39,601 nucleotides of DNA from JASGCK01 sp031538565. GTDB taxonomy: Bacteria > Pseudomonadota > Gammaproteobacteria > Burkholderiales > Burkholderiaceae_C. The stretch is taken from NCBI GenBank assembly GCA_031538565.1, contig JAVKLS010000007.1, positions 1 to 39,601 on the forward strand, read 5' to 3'. The stretch's first letter is position 1, and each line of letters opens with the position of its first letter. Positions 15,709 through 23,221 of the stretch are shown here, piece after piece. A model generated the notes under the pieces. The model searched no databases and was not told the origin of the DNA. It saw nothing but the letters and a program-made list of their open reading frames with translations. The position numbers were made by a program, and so were the translations under genes.

Positions 15709-16232
15709 AGCGAGTTCCTATTGCCAAAAAATCGACCAAAGCTAGTAAAGTCGCGTACACGCCCCATGTCCCATTGGCGGCAGCAGCTATCCGTGGCATC
15801 AATTGGCTCAGCCTCGCCAGCCGTTAAATTATTAGGCTGCAAGCCGCCTGCACCTAGGCCTCCAACACCGCCATTTAAACCACTAGGGGCACACAGCATC
15901 ATCTTGCCCGACATGACTTTATCCAAGTCCTCCTTGGCCTCTTTGTAACGAGTGTCAACATCCGAGGTTGCTGTCACACCACCAGAGCCCACCAGCCTAA
16001 AGCGCGTAATATCCAGCGCCCATTGGCGAAGCTGCCCAATGATTTCAGCCGTCGGCGCAACCAAGGGCACAGCGCAGCGCTGTGAGACCGAAAAATTGAT
16101 CTGCCCCTCGGCTTGCTCGATGTGCGACTGCACAACCTCCGCCTCGAATATGCCATCCAAATTACGATCGGCCAGCATATCCATCTCGCGCTGCCCGAAG
16201 GCGTTGACCATGTCTTGTACGGTGATATACAT
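15705..16232 (-). CDS. Head-tail connector protein, Mu gp36 (DUF1320) family
   Basis: The 175-aa product begins MYITVQDMVNAFGQREM and contains the DUF1320 core with QAEGQINFSVSQRC and the helix LRQWALDITRFRL. This family forms part of the neck. It sits directly after the secreted-protein insert, 31 bases downstream, and overlaps gp37. The C-terminus is glycine-rich and longer than usual. Confidence 0.82.
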   Translation of the reverse strand: MYITVQDMVNAFGQREMDMLADRNLDGIFEAEVVQSHIEQAEGQINFSVSQRCAVPLVAPTAEIIGQLRQWALDITRFRLVGSGGVTATSDVDTRYKEAKEDLDKVMSGKMMLCAPSGLNGGVGGLGAGGLQPNNLTAGEAEPIDATDSCCRQWDMGRVRDFTSFGRFFGNRNSL

Positions 16233-16263
16233 TTTTAGAGCCTATGAAGTAGGGTATCAGCCA

Positions 16264-16794
16264 CTAAAACAGTAGCTTAATTTGCATGGCCGCAAACGAC
16301 ATCGGCATCGTTGAGCCATCCACATACGTGAACATTCGCAGCTGGTCGCCTGCGTTGAATTTGTCCGTTCGAACGTATGGGTAGCTTGCTCTGCGCTGTA
16401 CGTTATTGGTGGTTGGGATGGCACCCCACAGCGTCCAGTAACCATCGGCATTGCTGGAGTGGACACCCACAGCGTAGCCAATGCCAGCCGCTTGGTTATC
16501 AGTCCATCGAATAGTGCCTGTGATTTGGTACACGCCCGTTTGCGGGACAGTGAAAATACCCGTGGCAGTGTTGTAGTTGGATGCAGGGAATCCCACCGCA
16601 GAGACAACTGTGCCCATGACCAATGTTGAAAAGGCCGTTCCCATTGACTGACCCGATGCGCCGCTTACCGAAAGAAAGATATTGCTTTGCGGCGCATAGT
16701 TCCATGTGCCAACCTGGGTGACTGTCTGCGCGGGCGCGATTGCGCCCGCGAGTGATAGCGCAAATCCGAGTAGAAGTTTGACAAAAAACTTCAT
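16264..16794 (-). CDS. Secreted C1q-like beta-sandwich protein within the head-neck operon
   Basis: The 176-aa product starts with a classic Sec signal peptide (KLLLGFALSLAGAIAPAQ, cleavage probably after A21 or Q23). The mature part shows C1q/TNF-like features: FTVPQTGVYQITGTIRW, then FNAGDQLRMFTYVDGS, and a final AAMQIKLLF strand. C1q-like domains trimerise and often bind ligands. A signal peptide is unexpected for a virion part assembled in the cytoplasm, so it is more likely a periplasmic or secreted accessory protein made late in infection. It follows its secreted neighbour by four bases. Confidence 0.65.
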   Translation of the reverse strand: MKFFVKLLLGFALSLAGAIAPAQTVTQVGTWNYAPQSNIFLSVSGASGQSMGTAFSTLVMGTVVSAVGFPASNYNTATGIFTVPQTGVYQITGTIRWTDNQAAGIGYAVGVHSSNADGYWTLWGAIPTTNNVQRRASYPYVRTDKFNAGDQLRMFTYVDGSTMPMSFAAMQIKLLF

Positions 16795-16798
16795 GGCA

Positions 16799-17362
16799 TT
16801 ACTTTTGAAAAACCATCAAGCCAATGTTGAACGTAGCCGTCGCCGTGCCCGTGTTGTTGCAGGCTTGTAGCTCTACGGCGTTATTCATTGTGTTGATGGT
16901 CTCTAGCAATGTTACGCCTGCGGTAATAGTGCTGCCAACGGCTTTTTGTACCAATACATTGCGGCCATCAATTACGCCTGCCACAGCGACTTGTAATGTT
17001 GCGCAAGATTGGTTGGCGAGCGCTGGGATTGCCACGCCTGCCACGCTAAAAATTTGGCTATAAGCCGAGTTGATCCACCGCCCAGTGGCGATGTTGGTTT
17101 GCTTGATGACGTTTGCACCGTCGTCGGCTGCGGTACTGGTTTGATTCCAAACAAGCGCGGCGTTGATGGATTCAATCTGCACCAAATCGGCAGGCTTGGG
17201 CGCATAGGTCTCAGCCCGCAACGATGCGGCATCAGCATACTTTTGCACTGACGATCTGTACTGGTAAGTGCTAGTCACGGTTTGCGCGGATGCGCTGCCA
17301 ATGGCGAGCACGAAGGCAGCGGTGAACACGGCAATGATGGTTTTGAAGGTGGAGCGGGTCAT
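16799..17362 (-). CDS. Secreted protein with a fibre-like motif in the head-neck operon
   Basis: The 187-aa product has a clear signal peptide (AVFTAAFVLAIGSASAQ, predicted cleavage after residue 27), and its mature end begins TVTS, like the neighbour. Residues 40-95 contain YADAASLRAE and STAADDGANVIKQ followed by TGRWI. This resembles the short domain that introduces tailspikes and pectate-lyase-like fibres. The rest is beta-rich, with two cysteines (near 119 and 168) that could form a disulfide after export. It has no counterpart in Mu. Function unknown; inference favours an exported accessory protein. Confidence 0.6.
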   Translation of the reverse strand: MTRSTFKTIIAVFTAAFVLAIGSASAQTVTSTYQYRSSVQKYADAASLRAETYAPKPADLVQIESINAALVWNQTSTAADDGANVIKQTNIATGRWINSAYSQIFSVAGVAIPALANQSCATLQVAVAGVIDGRNVLVQKAVGSTITAGVTLLETINTMNNAVELQACNNTGTATATFNIGLMVFQK

Positions 17363-17403
17363 AGTTAGTCCTTTGGTCGTTTAGTAGTTGACAGGTTAAA
17401 AAA

Positions 17404-17814
17404 TCAGTTTTTGGTAGCGGAAATATTGATCGAAAACGGCGTAGTGATGTTTGTGCCCGTGGTGTTTTGCACGGATACCGAAATCACATTTGCCGTGCCA
17501 TTGGTGCTTGCCGTCACCACCACGCCAGCAGGCGCACCCGTTACGGCAAATACGTAAGTGCTGCCTACCGCAATGCCTTGCAGCGCGGGCGTGAATTGAA
17601 GCGTTGTGCCGTTGGCGATGTTTTGAACTGTGAATGCGGTGGTGAGCGAGCCCACGGTGAGCGCTTGCAAAATAGCTTGCAAGGTGGCCTCGGTTGCGCC
17701 GCCTGATGAGCTTGCTGCGCCACCAGACGACACAAGCAAATTGCCAGCAGCATCGCAGCGGATTTGCACCTCGGTTTTGCCATCGGGGCCAATCGCATTC
17801 ATAAGCGTGGACAT
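17404..17814 (-). CDS. Probable virion surface or decoration protein
   Basis: The 136-aa product opens with a region found in phage structural proteins (GPDGKTEVQIRCDAAGNLLV), has a serine/glycine-rich linker, a short helix (EATLQAILQAL), and ends in an Ig-like, threonine-rich beta domain. There is no signal peptide, unlike the next two genes. Position after capsid and gp35 suggests a decoration or head-spike base protein. The name is inference only. GAGAG lies just upstream of the ATG at 17814. Confidence 0.5.
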   Translation of the reverse strand: MSTLMNAIGPDGKTEVQIRCDAAGNLLVSSGGAASSSGGATEATLQAILQALTVGSLTTAFTVQNIANGTTLQFTPALQGIAVGSTYVFAVTGAPAGVVVTASTNGTANVISVSVQNTTGTNITTPFSINISATKN

Positions 17815-17826
17815 AGACTCTCGCCT

Positions 17827-18075
17827 TTACTTCTTGGCAGGTGACGCAGGGTCAGCACCCGTCATATCGCCAGCGGATTCCCGCGTTTTTCCAACTCCAT
17901 CCTGCGCCTGCGCAAGCTCCCACGCCACCATCTCATCCGACTTACGCACCGCGCCGCAAGACAAAAGCGCCTGCGCGTCCTCATCTTCCAACTCGACAAC
18001 CGTACCTACGGCAGCAATGCTTTGCTTTTTGCCCGAGCCCAGCATCATGGGCGTTTCAACGATGTACTTGTTCAT
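17827..18075 (-). CDS. Small head-associated protein, Mu gp35-like
   Basis: The 82-aa product has the short pattern seen in gp35/HI1506-like proteins: an N-terminal strand region, then VVELEDEDAQALLSCGAVRK, then a disordered lysine-tipped tail. It sits immediately after the major capsid gene, as gp35 does in Mu. Function is unknown in the family. Assignment rests mainly on position and this short pattern. Confidence 0.6.
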   Translation of the reverse strand: MNKYIVETPMMLGSGKKQSIAAVGTVVELEDEDAQALLSCGAVRKSDEMVAWELAQAQDGVGKTRESAGDMTGADPASPAKK

Positions 18076-18115
18076 AATTTTGATCTTTCAAATATCGATT
18101 GAAGTTGGCACGCGC

Positions 18116-19048
18116 TTAGAACGCGTTTTGAATGAGGTAGCCCGCGCTAACGCCCGCAATCACAGGCGCACGCTCAAACTTGCAGCCATAAACCCACGAG
18201 TCGCGGTTGAACTCTTGGTACGGCGTTTTAACGCTAGGCTGACCGCGCATCGAGTACGTGTAGCCATAGGACGGCGCACGAACACCACGGAAGTTCTTAG
18301 GCACATAAGCCAACACAATGTCGTTGCCCCACACATCCTGCATAGATGACGTGCTGCTGGTGGCAAACACCGCATTACCCTCGGCCACGGTGTCCATCTC
18401 AAAATACTTGGCAAGCATCTCGGTGGTGGCATTGCCGCCGCCCGTGTACTTCAGGCGATCGCGAATCTCGGGGTGCAAGTCCAGCTTGTACACACCGCCC
18501 GCAGGCAAAATCATCACATTGGGGTATTTACCCGTGGCTTGGCGAATCGCCAACCGAGCCGCCGCCACCAAGGCTTTGGGGCTAGAGGTTGCCGTGCTCA
18601 AGTTGTTGCCACTAGTCAAAGCCACCTTGTTAGATGCCGAGTACAGCGCCGCGTTGCGGGCAAGCGAAGCCTGCGCATATTCCGTTTTGAGCGCCATCGC
18701 CTCAGTCACGCTCATCAGCGACTCTTTGGCAAGATCAATGCTTGGCACAGCCTGCGCATCGCGCATATTTTCAAAAGGCACAAGCGCTTCTAGCGCGTGG
18801 TTCTCCAGCGCAAACGGCTTACCCAAGTAACCCAGCTCAATCCGCTTGGTTGCTGCGCCTGGGGCGCGCTGCGTGTCATAGAGTTGGAAAGACTCTTTGC
18901 CAAACTCAATCACTTGGCCTCCGCTGGCAGATACATCCACGCGGGGGAAGAGCAAACTGCCCACCATGTCGTTGTTGGTGTAGCCGCGCACAAAGTCAGT
19001 CAGGATGGGGTCAATCACGCGGACTTGTTGGTTATTCATCATTTGCAT
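18116..19048 (-). CDS. Major capsid protein (Mu-like, gpT position)
   Basis: The 310-aa protein forms the icosahedral shell. It has a capsid-type N-terminus (DPILTDFVRGYTNNDMVGS), a long central helix after FENMRDAQ, the segment KYPNVMILPAGGVYKL and a C-terminal RDSWVYGCKFERAPVI strand. This is typical of HK97-fold capsids in Mu-like phages other than Mu itself. ATG 19042 may be the true start, since GGAG is eight bases before it and only two before ATG 19048. It follows the DUF2190 protein and the protease/scaffold gene, the normal order. Confidence 0.88.
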   Translation of the reverse strand: MQMMNNQQVRVIDPILTDFVRGYTNNDMVGSLLFPRVDVSASGGQVIEFGKESFQLYDTQRAPGAATKRIELGYLGKPFALENHALEALVPFENMRDAQAVPSIDLAKESLMSVTEAMALKTEYAQASLARNAALYSASNKVALTSGNNLSTATSSPKALVAAARLAIRQATGKYPNVMILPAGGVYKLDLHPEIRDRLKYTGGGNATTEMLAKYFEMDTVAEGNAVFATSSTSSMQDVWGNDIVLAYVPKNFRGVRAPSYGYTYSMRGQPSVKTPYQEFNRDSWVYGCKFERAPVIAGVSAGYLIQNAF

Positions 19049-19094
19049 TTCTCCAGTTAAAAATAAGTTTCAAAAAATGGGGGGCTTCGCGGCG

Positions 19095-19445
19095 TTAAAC
19101 CGTGAGGCACAGTACAACCTCAACCAACTCGCCCGCTGCTGCTGCGCTTTGTCCGCGCACCAACTTGCCAAGGCAAGCATTGGCTGCGCCACCTGCAATC
19201 GCACGGCCTAGTGCATCCGCAATCACATAAAGCGTGCCCACGGGAATGGCAGCGCCCACCTCGACGATGTCCGTGCCCAGCACCGCACACGTGACCTCCT
19301 GCCCTGCGGAGCTAGCATCAAACTTGGCAATGCCATACAAATCAGTAGCGGCGTGTGCGCCTGCGCGGGTTACGGCGCGATACTTAGAGAGCGCTCCGCT
19401 GCTGGTGACGGAGAGATTCAGCAAATTGATGGCTTGTGCAGACAT
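19095..19445 (-). CDS. Head decoration protein, DUF2190 family
   Basis: The 116-aa product is small, alanine/glycine-rich and beta-structured, with IPVGTLYVIADALGRAI and GKLVRGQSAAAAGELVEVVL. These are typical of DUF2190 head proteins encoded between scaffold and capsid in several Mu-like phages. It probably stabilises the capsid surface. The gap to the capsid gene is 46 bases, with no regulatory element seen. Confidence 0.75.
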   Translation of the reverse strand: MSAQAINLLNLSVTSSGALSKYRAVTRAGAHAATDLYGIAKFDASSAGQEVTCAVLGTDIVEVGAAIPVGTLYVIADALGRAIAGGAANACLGKLVRGQSAAAAGELVEVVLCLTV

Positions 19446-19489
19446 GGTGTGTTTCCTTATAAATAGTGGTTCGTCAAATGGAGAAGGTG

Positions 19490-19978
19490 TTAGCCCTGCG
19501 CCTGCACCGCAATCGCGGCATCAATCAAGCTCAAGGCGGGATTCGTTTTTTGGTGCGCTTGCGCACGCGCCATCAGGTCTAAGCCCTCGGCGGATACCGC
19601 CGCGCCATCGGGAGCTGCAAAGTTGGCAGTTCCAGCCGCAGCGCCGTCGGGCAATTTGGCAAAGCTCACCTGCACGGGCAATGCGGATAGCATCTCGCGC
19701 AGCAGCTGTGCGCCTGTTTTTCCGTGCGCGGTATGGGCAGGGTCAGCAGCGGCAAAGCGGGCAACTTGATCGGCCTCGCTAAGTTGCCCGATCACCTCGA
19801 CCAGCGCATCTTTGTTGGCAGGCAGCCACTTGCCAGAGGCAATCAACCCCTCAGCAAAGCTCGTCACCTCGGCCTGTGCTGCAAGCTGGGCTTGGCTTGC
19901 AAGCGCCGTCTCGCGGGCAATCAAATCGGCCTCGCGAGCCTTAAAAGCCGTCAGCTCGGCAAGTTGTGCTGCATCCAT
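19490..19978 (-). CDS. Scaffolding protein from an internal start (Mu gpZ type)
   Basis: Within the protease gene, in the same frame, ATG 19978 is preceded by AGGAGA at five bases, a stronger ribosome-binding site than that of the full-length gene. It would yield a 162-aa product beginning MDAAQLAELTAFKARE, rich in alanine and glutamate helices. This matches the nested scaffold Z inside I in phage Mu. The full-length protein would then be the protease tethered to scaffold. Confidence 0.75.
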   Translation of the reverse strand: MDAAQLAELTAFKAREADLIARETALASQAQLAAQAEVTSFAEGLIASGKWLPANKDALVEVIGQLSEADQVARFAAADPAHTAHGKTGAQLLREMLSALPVQVSFAKLPDGAAAGTANFAAPDGAAVSAEGLDLMARAQAHQKTNPALSLIDAAIAVQAQG

Positions 19979-20653
19979 ATCTATCTCCTGTGGGTTAAGT
20001 TGGGTGGTGGGAGTGGTTGAAAAACTTGACTCAGGCTGCGCGGCGCTATCCGACAGCGCCTGCACACCCCACTCGGCAATGGCTTTGTCTGCTTCGTCCT
20101 GCCCAAACTTGCCAATAAACCAATTGCGCAAATTGCGCAAAATGCCAGCGGTTACGCGGTCATCCCAGTCGCCAAACGACACAATGCCGTCATCCGTCTC
20201 GGCGGCTGCAAACTGCACCATCTCTAAACCTTTAACCGCAGGCGCAACGCCGCCCAAAAAGCCGATGTGGTTGAGGTAATGTTTGCCAGGTGTTGGGTTG
20301 CCCTTGGCATTGGGCATATAAATAGCGGCCGATACCTTGGGGTACATCCCCGCGTTGACCATTGCGGCAAACTCGGGCACGAGACCGCCAGCCTCGCACA
20401 TGGCAACGCCTTGGTCGTTCACAAACAATTTTTCAGCGCGACCAAAGCGAGGCGAGGTAAGCTTGGGGTGACCCACCACCAACGGCGCGTCGCTAAACTC
20501 AGGGCGGTAAGAGTCCACCAGCTCCCGCACAGCGGCGGCGTCAAACGTATAGGTTTGCCCGTTGACGGCGGTGAAAGTGCCAGGCTTAAAAAACTCGAAG
20601 GCTTTAACGACCGCTGGCGTAGGTTTGTTGGCTGGGTTGGTGTTTTGTTCCAT
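19490..20653 (-). CDS. Prohead protease with scaffold domain, Mu gpI family
   Basis: The 387-aa product combines an N-terminal gpI-type protease (about 1-200, with YTFDAAAVRELVDSY, APLVVGHPK and HIGFLGGVAPAVKG) and a C-terminal helical scaffold domain. The histidine in VVGHP and a downstream serine are probable catalytic residues of this herpes-protease-like family. It cleaves the scaffold during head maturation. The ATG at 20653 lies exactly 37 bases past a late-promoter palindrome, with no Shine-Dalgarno, so translation may be leaderless. It is the first gene of the leftward late arm. Confidence 0.87.
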   Translation of the reverse strand: MEQNTNPANKPTPAVVKAFEFFKPGTFTAVNGQTYTFDAAAVRELVDSYRPEFSDAPLVVGHPKLTSPRFGRAEKLFVNDQGVAMCEAGGLVPEFAAMVNAGMYPKVSAAIYMPNAKGNPTPGKHYLNHIGFLGGVAPAVKGLEMVQFAAAETDDGIVSFGDWDDRVTAGILRNLRNWFIGKFGQDEADKAIAEWGVQALSDSAAQPESSFSTTPTTQLNPQEIDMDAAQLAELTAFKAREADLIARETALASQAQLAAQAEVTSFAEGLIASGKWLPANKDALVEVIGQLSEADQVARFAAADPAHTAHGKTGAQLLREMLSALPVQVSFAKLPDGAAAGTANFAAPDGAAVSAEGLDLMARAQAHQKTNPALSLIDAAIAVQAQG

Positions 20654-20709
20654 GCCCGCAAGTTTGCGCGGGCAGCACCTTTTTGGTAAGGGAAAGTACT
20701 TTCCTAATC
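20654..20709 (-). promoter_or_regulatory. Late promoter copy C, before the protease gene
   Basis: Perfect palindrome GGAAAGTACTTTCC at 20691-20704, then TTACCA at 20689-20684, 17 bases, then CAAACT at 20666-20661, and the ATG seven bases later. This corresponds in position to Mu late promoter PI. Its 56 bases align without gaps to copies A and B. Confidence 0.8.
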
Positions 20710-20736
20710 GACTGACGAATAAAAGGCGGCAACGAG

Positions 20737-20775
20737 GGCTTCAAAAACGTTTTTAAGCCTAGGATCTGGCAGATC
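20737..20775. repeat. Dyads in the central intergenic region
   Basis: A near-perfect dyad with GGCTT (20737-20741) and AAGCC (20755-20759) encloses AAAAACGTTTTT. A second, GATCTG-G-CAGATC, spans 20763-20775. The region lies close to the midpoint of the prophage, between the nuclease gene and the protease promoter. No U-run makes it a clear terminator. Confidence 0.45.
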
Positions 20776-20818
20776 AGGTGTCAGCGTAGCCAATGAACAT
20801 TAGATCGGCGTATTTAGC

Positions 20819-21241
20819 TTATTTTCGCTTTCGCCAATTCCAAGGTTCAATTGGGTCAGGGTCAACCCATAAACCTGTGTGTGCGTCACGCGCAGATTTT
20901 TGCACGGCATAGAGACTCTTGTCCTTGACGTATTTAACGTACACCCACGCCATGCCACGCGCAATTTGCTCTTTGTTGGAATCAACGCCGCCGCACGTTA
21001 CTCGCGCAACCGTACGCCCGTATCGATCTTTAGTTTGTGGCCTGATCTCAGCTTGCTTACCAAAACACATCTGCGAAAGTGATTGTTTAGATTGCTCCCC
21101 AAATGGTTGTTTTTTCTCGGGCGCATCAATTTCGGCAAGTCTAATTTTGACCTGCTCGTATGCGCCCTCGCTGCCGCAGCGCACCTTAATCGTATCGCCG
21201 TCCGTTACGGCAATTACCAAGCAGAGCAAGACATCAATCAT
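20819..21241 (-). CDS. Staphylococcal-nuclease-like (SNase/TNase) endonuclease
   Basis: The 140-aa product has all key SNase residues: D16 in TDGDT, R34, D39 and E42 in IRLAEIDAPE, and R76 in DRYGRT. It should be a calcium-dependent endo/exonuclease of DNA and RNA. The N-terminus has a short hydrophobic stretch (VLLCLVIAV) that overlaps the first strand of the fold. It could direct export, but is short for a signal peptide. The gene overlaps the preceding secreted-protein gene by four bases, and both follow the repressor on the same strand. They are thus likely expressed in the lysogen. It is not part of the Mu gene set. Confidence 0.8.
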   Translation of the reverse strand: MIDVLLCLVIAVTDGDTIKVRCGSEGAYEQVKIRLAEIDAPEKKQPFGEQSKQSLSQMCFGKQAEIRPQTKDRYGRTVARVTCGGVDSNKEQIARGMAWVYVKYVKDKSLYAVQKSARDAHTGLWVDPDPIEPWNWRKRK

Positions 21242-21762
21242 TTGCAGGGCACTTCAGCAAGCTCACAAGGTTGTACCAATATCCAAACACCGAGACCTCC
21301 TTGTTTTAACCATGAAATTTTCATGTCTTTAAAAGTTCGATGCGCCTCTTTATTTTTCCGCACATCTGCAAACATGCTCACGACCAAATCTATCGCTTTT
21401 TCATACGCCATACCCGTGGATGCTGCAATCGATGCAGCTAATAACTTAAAGCCATCCTCCAACTGAGAGGTACTACGTTTACCGTCAGTCATTGTTATGG
21501 TCAGCACTGTGGCAACCTCCAATCCTCTACCAGCATTTTCGAGTTTAAGCATCATGGTGGTATTCTTGCCTGCCGTGATCTCAATTGTGCTGATCTTTTT
21601 ATCCCCGTCAATCTTTTCGATGGCAGCGTTTGAAATACGATTGCTAATCACATACGACTTATAGCGAGAAACAAATTCATTGCCTGTTACGCCTAGCGTT
21701 TGAGCTATTGAACAGCAATTAAATATCAGCAAAGCGGAACAAATAAATATTTTAGAGATCAT
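21238..21762 (-). CDS. Secreted protein of unknown function, repressor-linked
   Basis: The 174-aa product starts with a signal peptide (KIFICSALLIFNCCSIAQ; probable cleavage near A20-Q21, without a clean lipobox). The mature part is mixed alpha/beta, with a central segment ITAGKNTTMMLKLENAG and a later helix pair, and ends near paired cysteines. I recognise no family. ATG 21762 is chosen because it begins the signal peptide; upstream codons enter the repressor end. It lies ten bases after the repressor stop and overlaps the nuclease, so the three genes probably form one lysogenic operon. Confidence 0.65.
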   Translation of the reverse strand: MISKIFICSALLIFNCCSIAQTLGVTGNEFVSRYKSYVISNRISNAAIEKIDGDKKISTIEITAGKNTTMMLKLENAGRGLEVATVLTITMTDGKRSTSQLEDGFKLLAASIAASTGMAYEKAIDLVVSMFADVRKNKEAHRTFKDMKISWLKQGGLGVWILVQPCELAEVPCK

Positions 21763-21772
21763 CGTGTGCACC

Positions 21773-22585
21773 TTAAAACTTGGCCGCGTGCCAAACCACA
21801 CGCCCCACAATTGTCAGCTCATTCATCTCATGTCGCGTCAAGGTCTCGGGCGGGTACTTGATATGGTTATCCGAAATCACATCCACGCTGTCACCTTTTA
21901 ACTTGTAGCGCAGCCGCTTTACCAAGAGCACATCTCCGCGCAAGATGAAGTAAACGCCTTCCACCTTAGGTGTATTTTTGCGCGTATCTAGCAACACCAA
22001 ATCTGGCTCATTGAGTGTGGGCTGCATCGAGTCACCTTTAACTTGTGCAACAAGCACATGGTCAGGGTCGCAGCCCAAAACACGCGTCACAAAATCACGT
22101 TTGAATTGCACAAAGTCAACCAGCGTTTCGCTATCCACCAGTGCGCCATAGCCAGCCGATGCCGCCACATCGTGGCGCGGTACATAGATCATGTCGTTTT
22201 GTAATTGCAGACTTTGACGCATCGCCATGAACTGATCACGGTTGCCCGTCTTAACGGCGAATAACAACTGCTCTAAGTCGCGCTCCTCTTTTGCATCAAG
22301 CCCAAGCCCACGCGCCTCACGCGTCGCACCAGCGATGGCAGCAAGCCCCTGCTTAAGCGCACCTTGGCCAACAGGCAATTCTCGCTTGCCCTTGCCATGC
22401 TCAATCCAGTCAGGGTTTATTTTGAAGCGCTCACGTATAGCCCGCACCTCCTCAGGCTTGAGTTTTTGAACTCTTCCAGAAACGATGTTTCGCGCTCTCA
22501 AAAAATTCATTCCCACGGCTTGCGCGAACTCTTCATGGGTCAACCGCTCGTTACTCAGTATCTCTCGGACTCTTTCGGAAAGCAT
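21773..22585 (-). CDS. Phage repressor with HTH and S24 peptidase domain
   Basis: The 270-aa product keeps the prophage silent. An N-terminal helix-turn-helix (about 1-60, with THEEFAQAVGMNFLRARN) precedes a linker and a LexA-type S24 domain. S186 in GDSM and K223 in LLVKRL form the catalytic pair, and A144-G145 in ASAGYG is the probable self-cleavage site. This points to induction by RecA-dependent cleavage, unlike Mu c, which lacks this domain. AAGGA precedes the ATG at 22585. It is divergent from the Ner-like gene across a 79-base control region. Confidence 0.9.
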   Translation of the reverse strand: MLSERVREILSNERLTHEEFAQAVGMNFLRARNIVSGRVQKLKPEEVRAIRERFKINPDWIEHGKGKRELPVGQGALKQGLAAIAGATREARGLGLDAKEERDLEQLLFAVKTGNRDQFMAMRQSLQLQNDMIYVPRHDVAASAGYGALVDSETLVDFVQFKRDFVTRVLGCDPDHVLVAQVKGDSMQPTLNEPDLVLLDTRKNTPKVEGVYFILRGDVLLVKRLRYKLKGDSVDVISDNHIKYPPETLTRHEMNELTIVGRVVWHAAKF

Positions 22586-22664
22586 GATATATCCTTAAAC
22601 TTTACATGGTTATAAAATAAACATAGAATACGCACATTCAATTTAACTCTATGGAATTTATCTT
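22586..22664. promoter_or_regulatory. Divergent repressor / early promoter region
   Basis: Rightward, TTTACA (22601-22606) and TAGAAT (22624-22629) are 17 bases apart, a strong sigma70-type promoter for the Ner-transposase operon. Leftward, a TTGAAT hexamer near 22642-22637 with AT-rich sequence (TTTTAT) about 17-18 bases on could drive the repressor. The stretch is AT-rich and is where repressor and Ner should bind. No single perfect operator dyad stands out. Confidence 0.65.
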
Positions 22665-22895
22665 ATGCAACCAAATCTAATTAAAGCAGAAATTGTGAAG
22701 GCTGGCACAACACAAGCCGCTATCGCCTCACATTTGGGTGTTAGCACCACAAGTCTGTACAAGGTCATACATGGCGATATGCGCAGCGCACGAATTGAGG
22801 CTGCGCTTATCAAGATTGTTGGGCGCAATATCTTCCCTCCCAAGCGTCCAGCAGGTCGCAGGCCAAGCGTATGGAATGGGGGAGCGCCAGCATGA
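22665..22895 (+). CDS. Ner/Nlp-like DNA-binding regulator
   Basis: The 76-aa protein has the Ner-type helix-turn-helix (TTQAAIASHLGVSTTSLYKV) and a basic C-terminal tail ending in a proline/arginine-rich stretch. In Mu, Ner lowers transcription of both repressor and early operon during lytic growth. It is the first gene of the rightward early operon, just past a strong promoter. It overlaps the next gene by four bases (ATGA), as many genes in this operon do. Confidence 0.85.
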   Translation: MQPNLIKAEIVKAGTTQAAIASHLGVSTTSLYKVIHGDMRSARIEAALIKIVGRNIFPPKRPAGRRPSVWNGGAPA

Positions 22896-23200
22896 CCGCC
22901 GAAACCACCCAACTGCAATCGGGTACCAAGCTCTTACGCGTCGTCGAGGCGCTTGCAGGCTACGCCGTTACAGGTATTAGCAACAAAGCGCTCGCGGCTG
23001 GTCTTGAACTAGACAACGCCTTTATCACACGCGCCATGCAGTCCCTAATCGAATTCGGCTGGGCACGCAAAGACGAATCCAGCGGCCTGTTTCACCCTAC
23101 GCCGCGCATGGGTCAGGTGTTCGTGCGTGTGCTCAACGACTTCGCAAAAGCCGAGCGCCGTCATGAAGACCTAAAAGCCGCCTTCTCAACCCATTCCTAA
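22892..23200 (+). CDS. Winged-helix (IclR-type HTH) early protein
   Basis: The 102-aa product carries an N-terminal winged helix (LLRVVEALAGYAV to NAFITRAMQSLIEFGWARK) resembling the DNA-binding domain of IclR regulators, with no effector domain. The wing follows in LFHPTPRMGQVFVRV. Similar stand-alone proteins are found early in Mu-like phages of proteobacteria. ATG 22892 is preferred because it overlaps the Ner stop as ATGA and follows GGAG. It may fine-tune early transcription or affect transposition. Exact role unknown. Confidence 0.7.
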   Translation: MTAETTQLQSGTKLLRVVEALAGYAVTGISNKALAAGLELDNAFITRAMQSLIEFGWARKDESSGLFHPTPRMGQVFVRVLNDFAKAERRHEDLKAAFSTHS

Positions 23201-23221
23201 ACCAAATATAGAAAGACAACC

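Noticed and set aside
22658..22918. Leftward frame opposite the Ner-like gene
   Set aside because: It overlaps the early promoter operon and an HTH gene with strong motif support; no ribosome-binding site.
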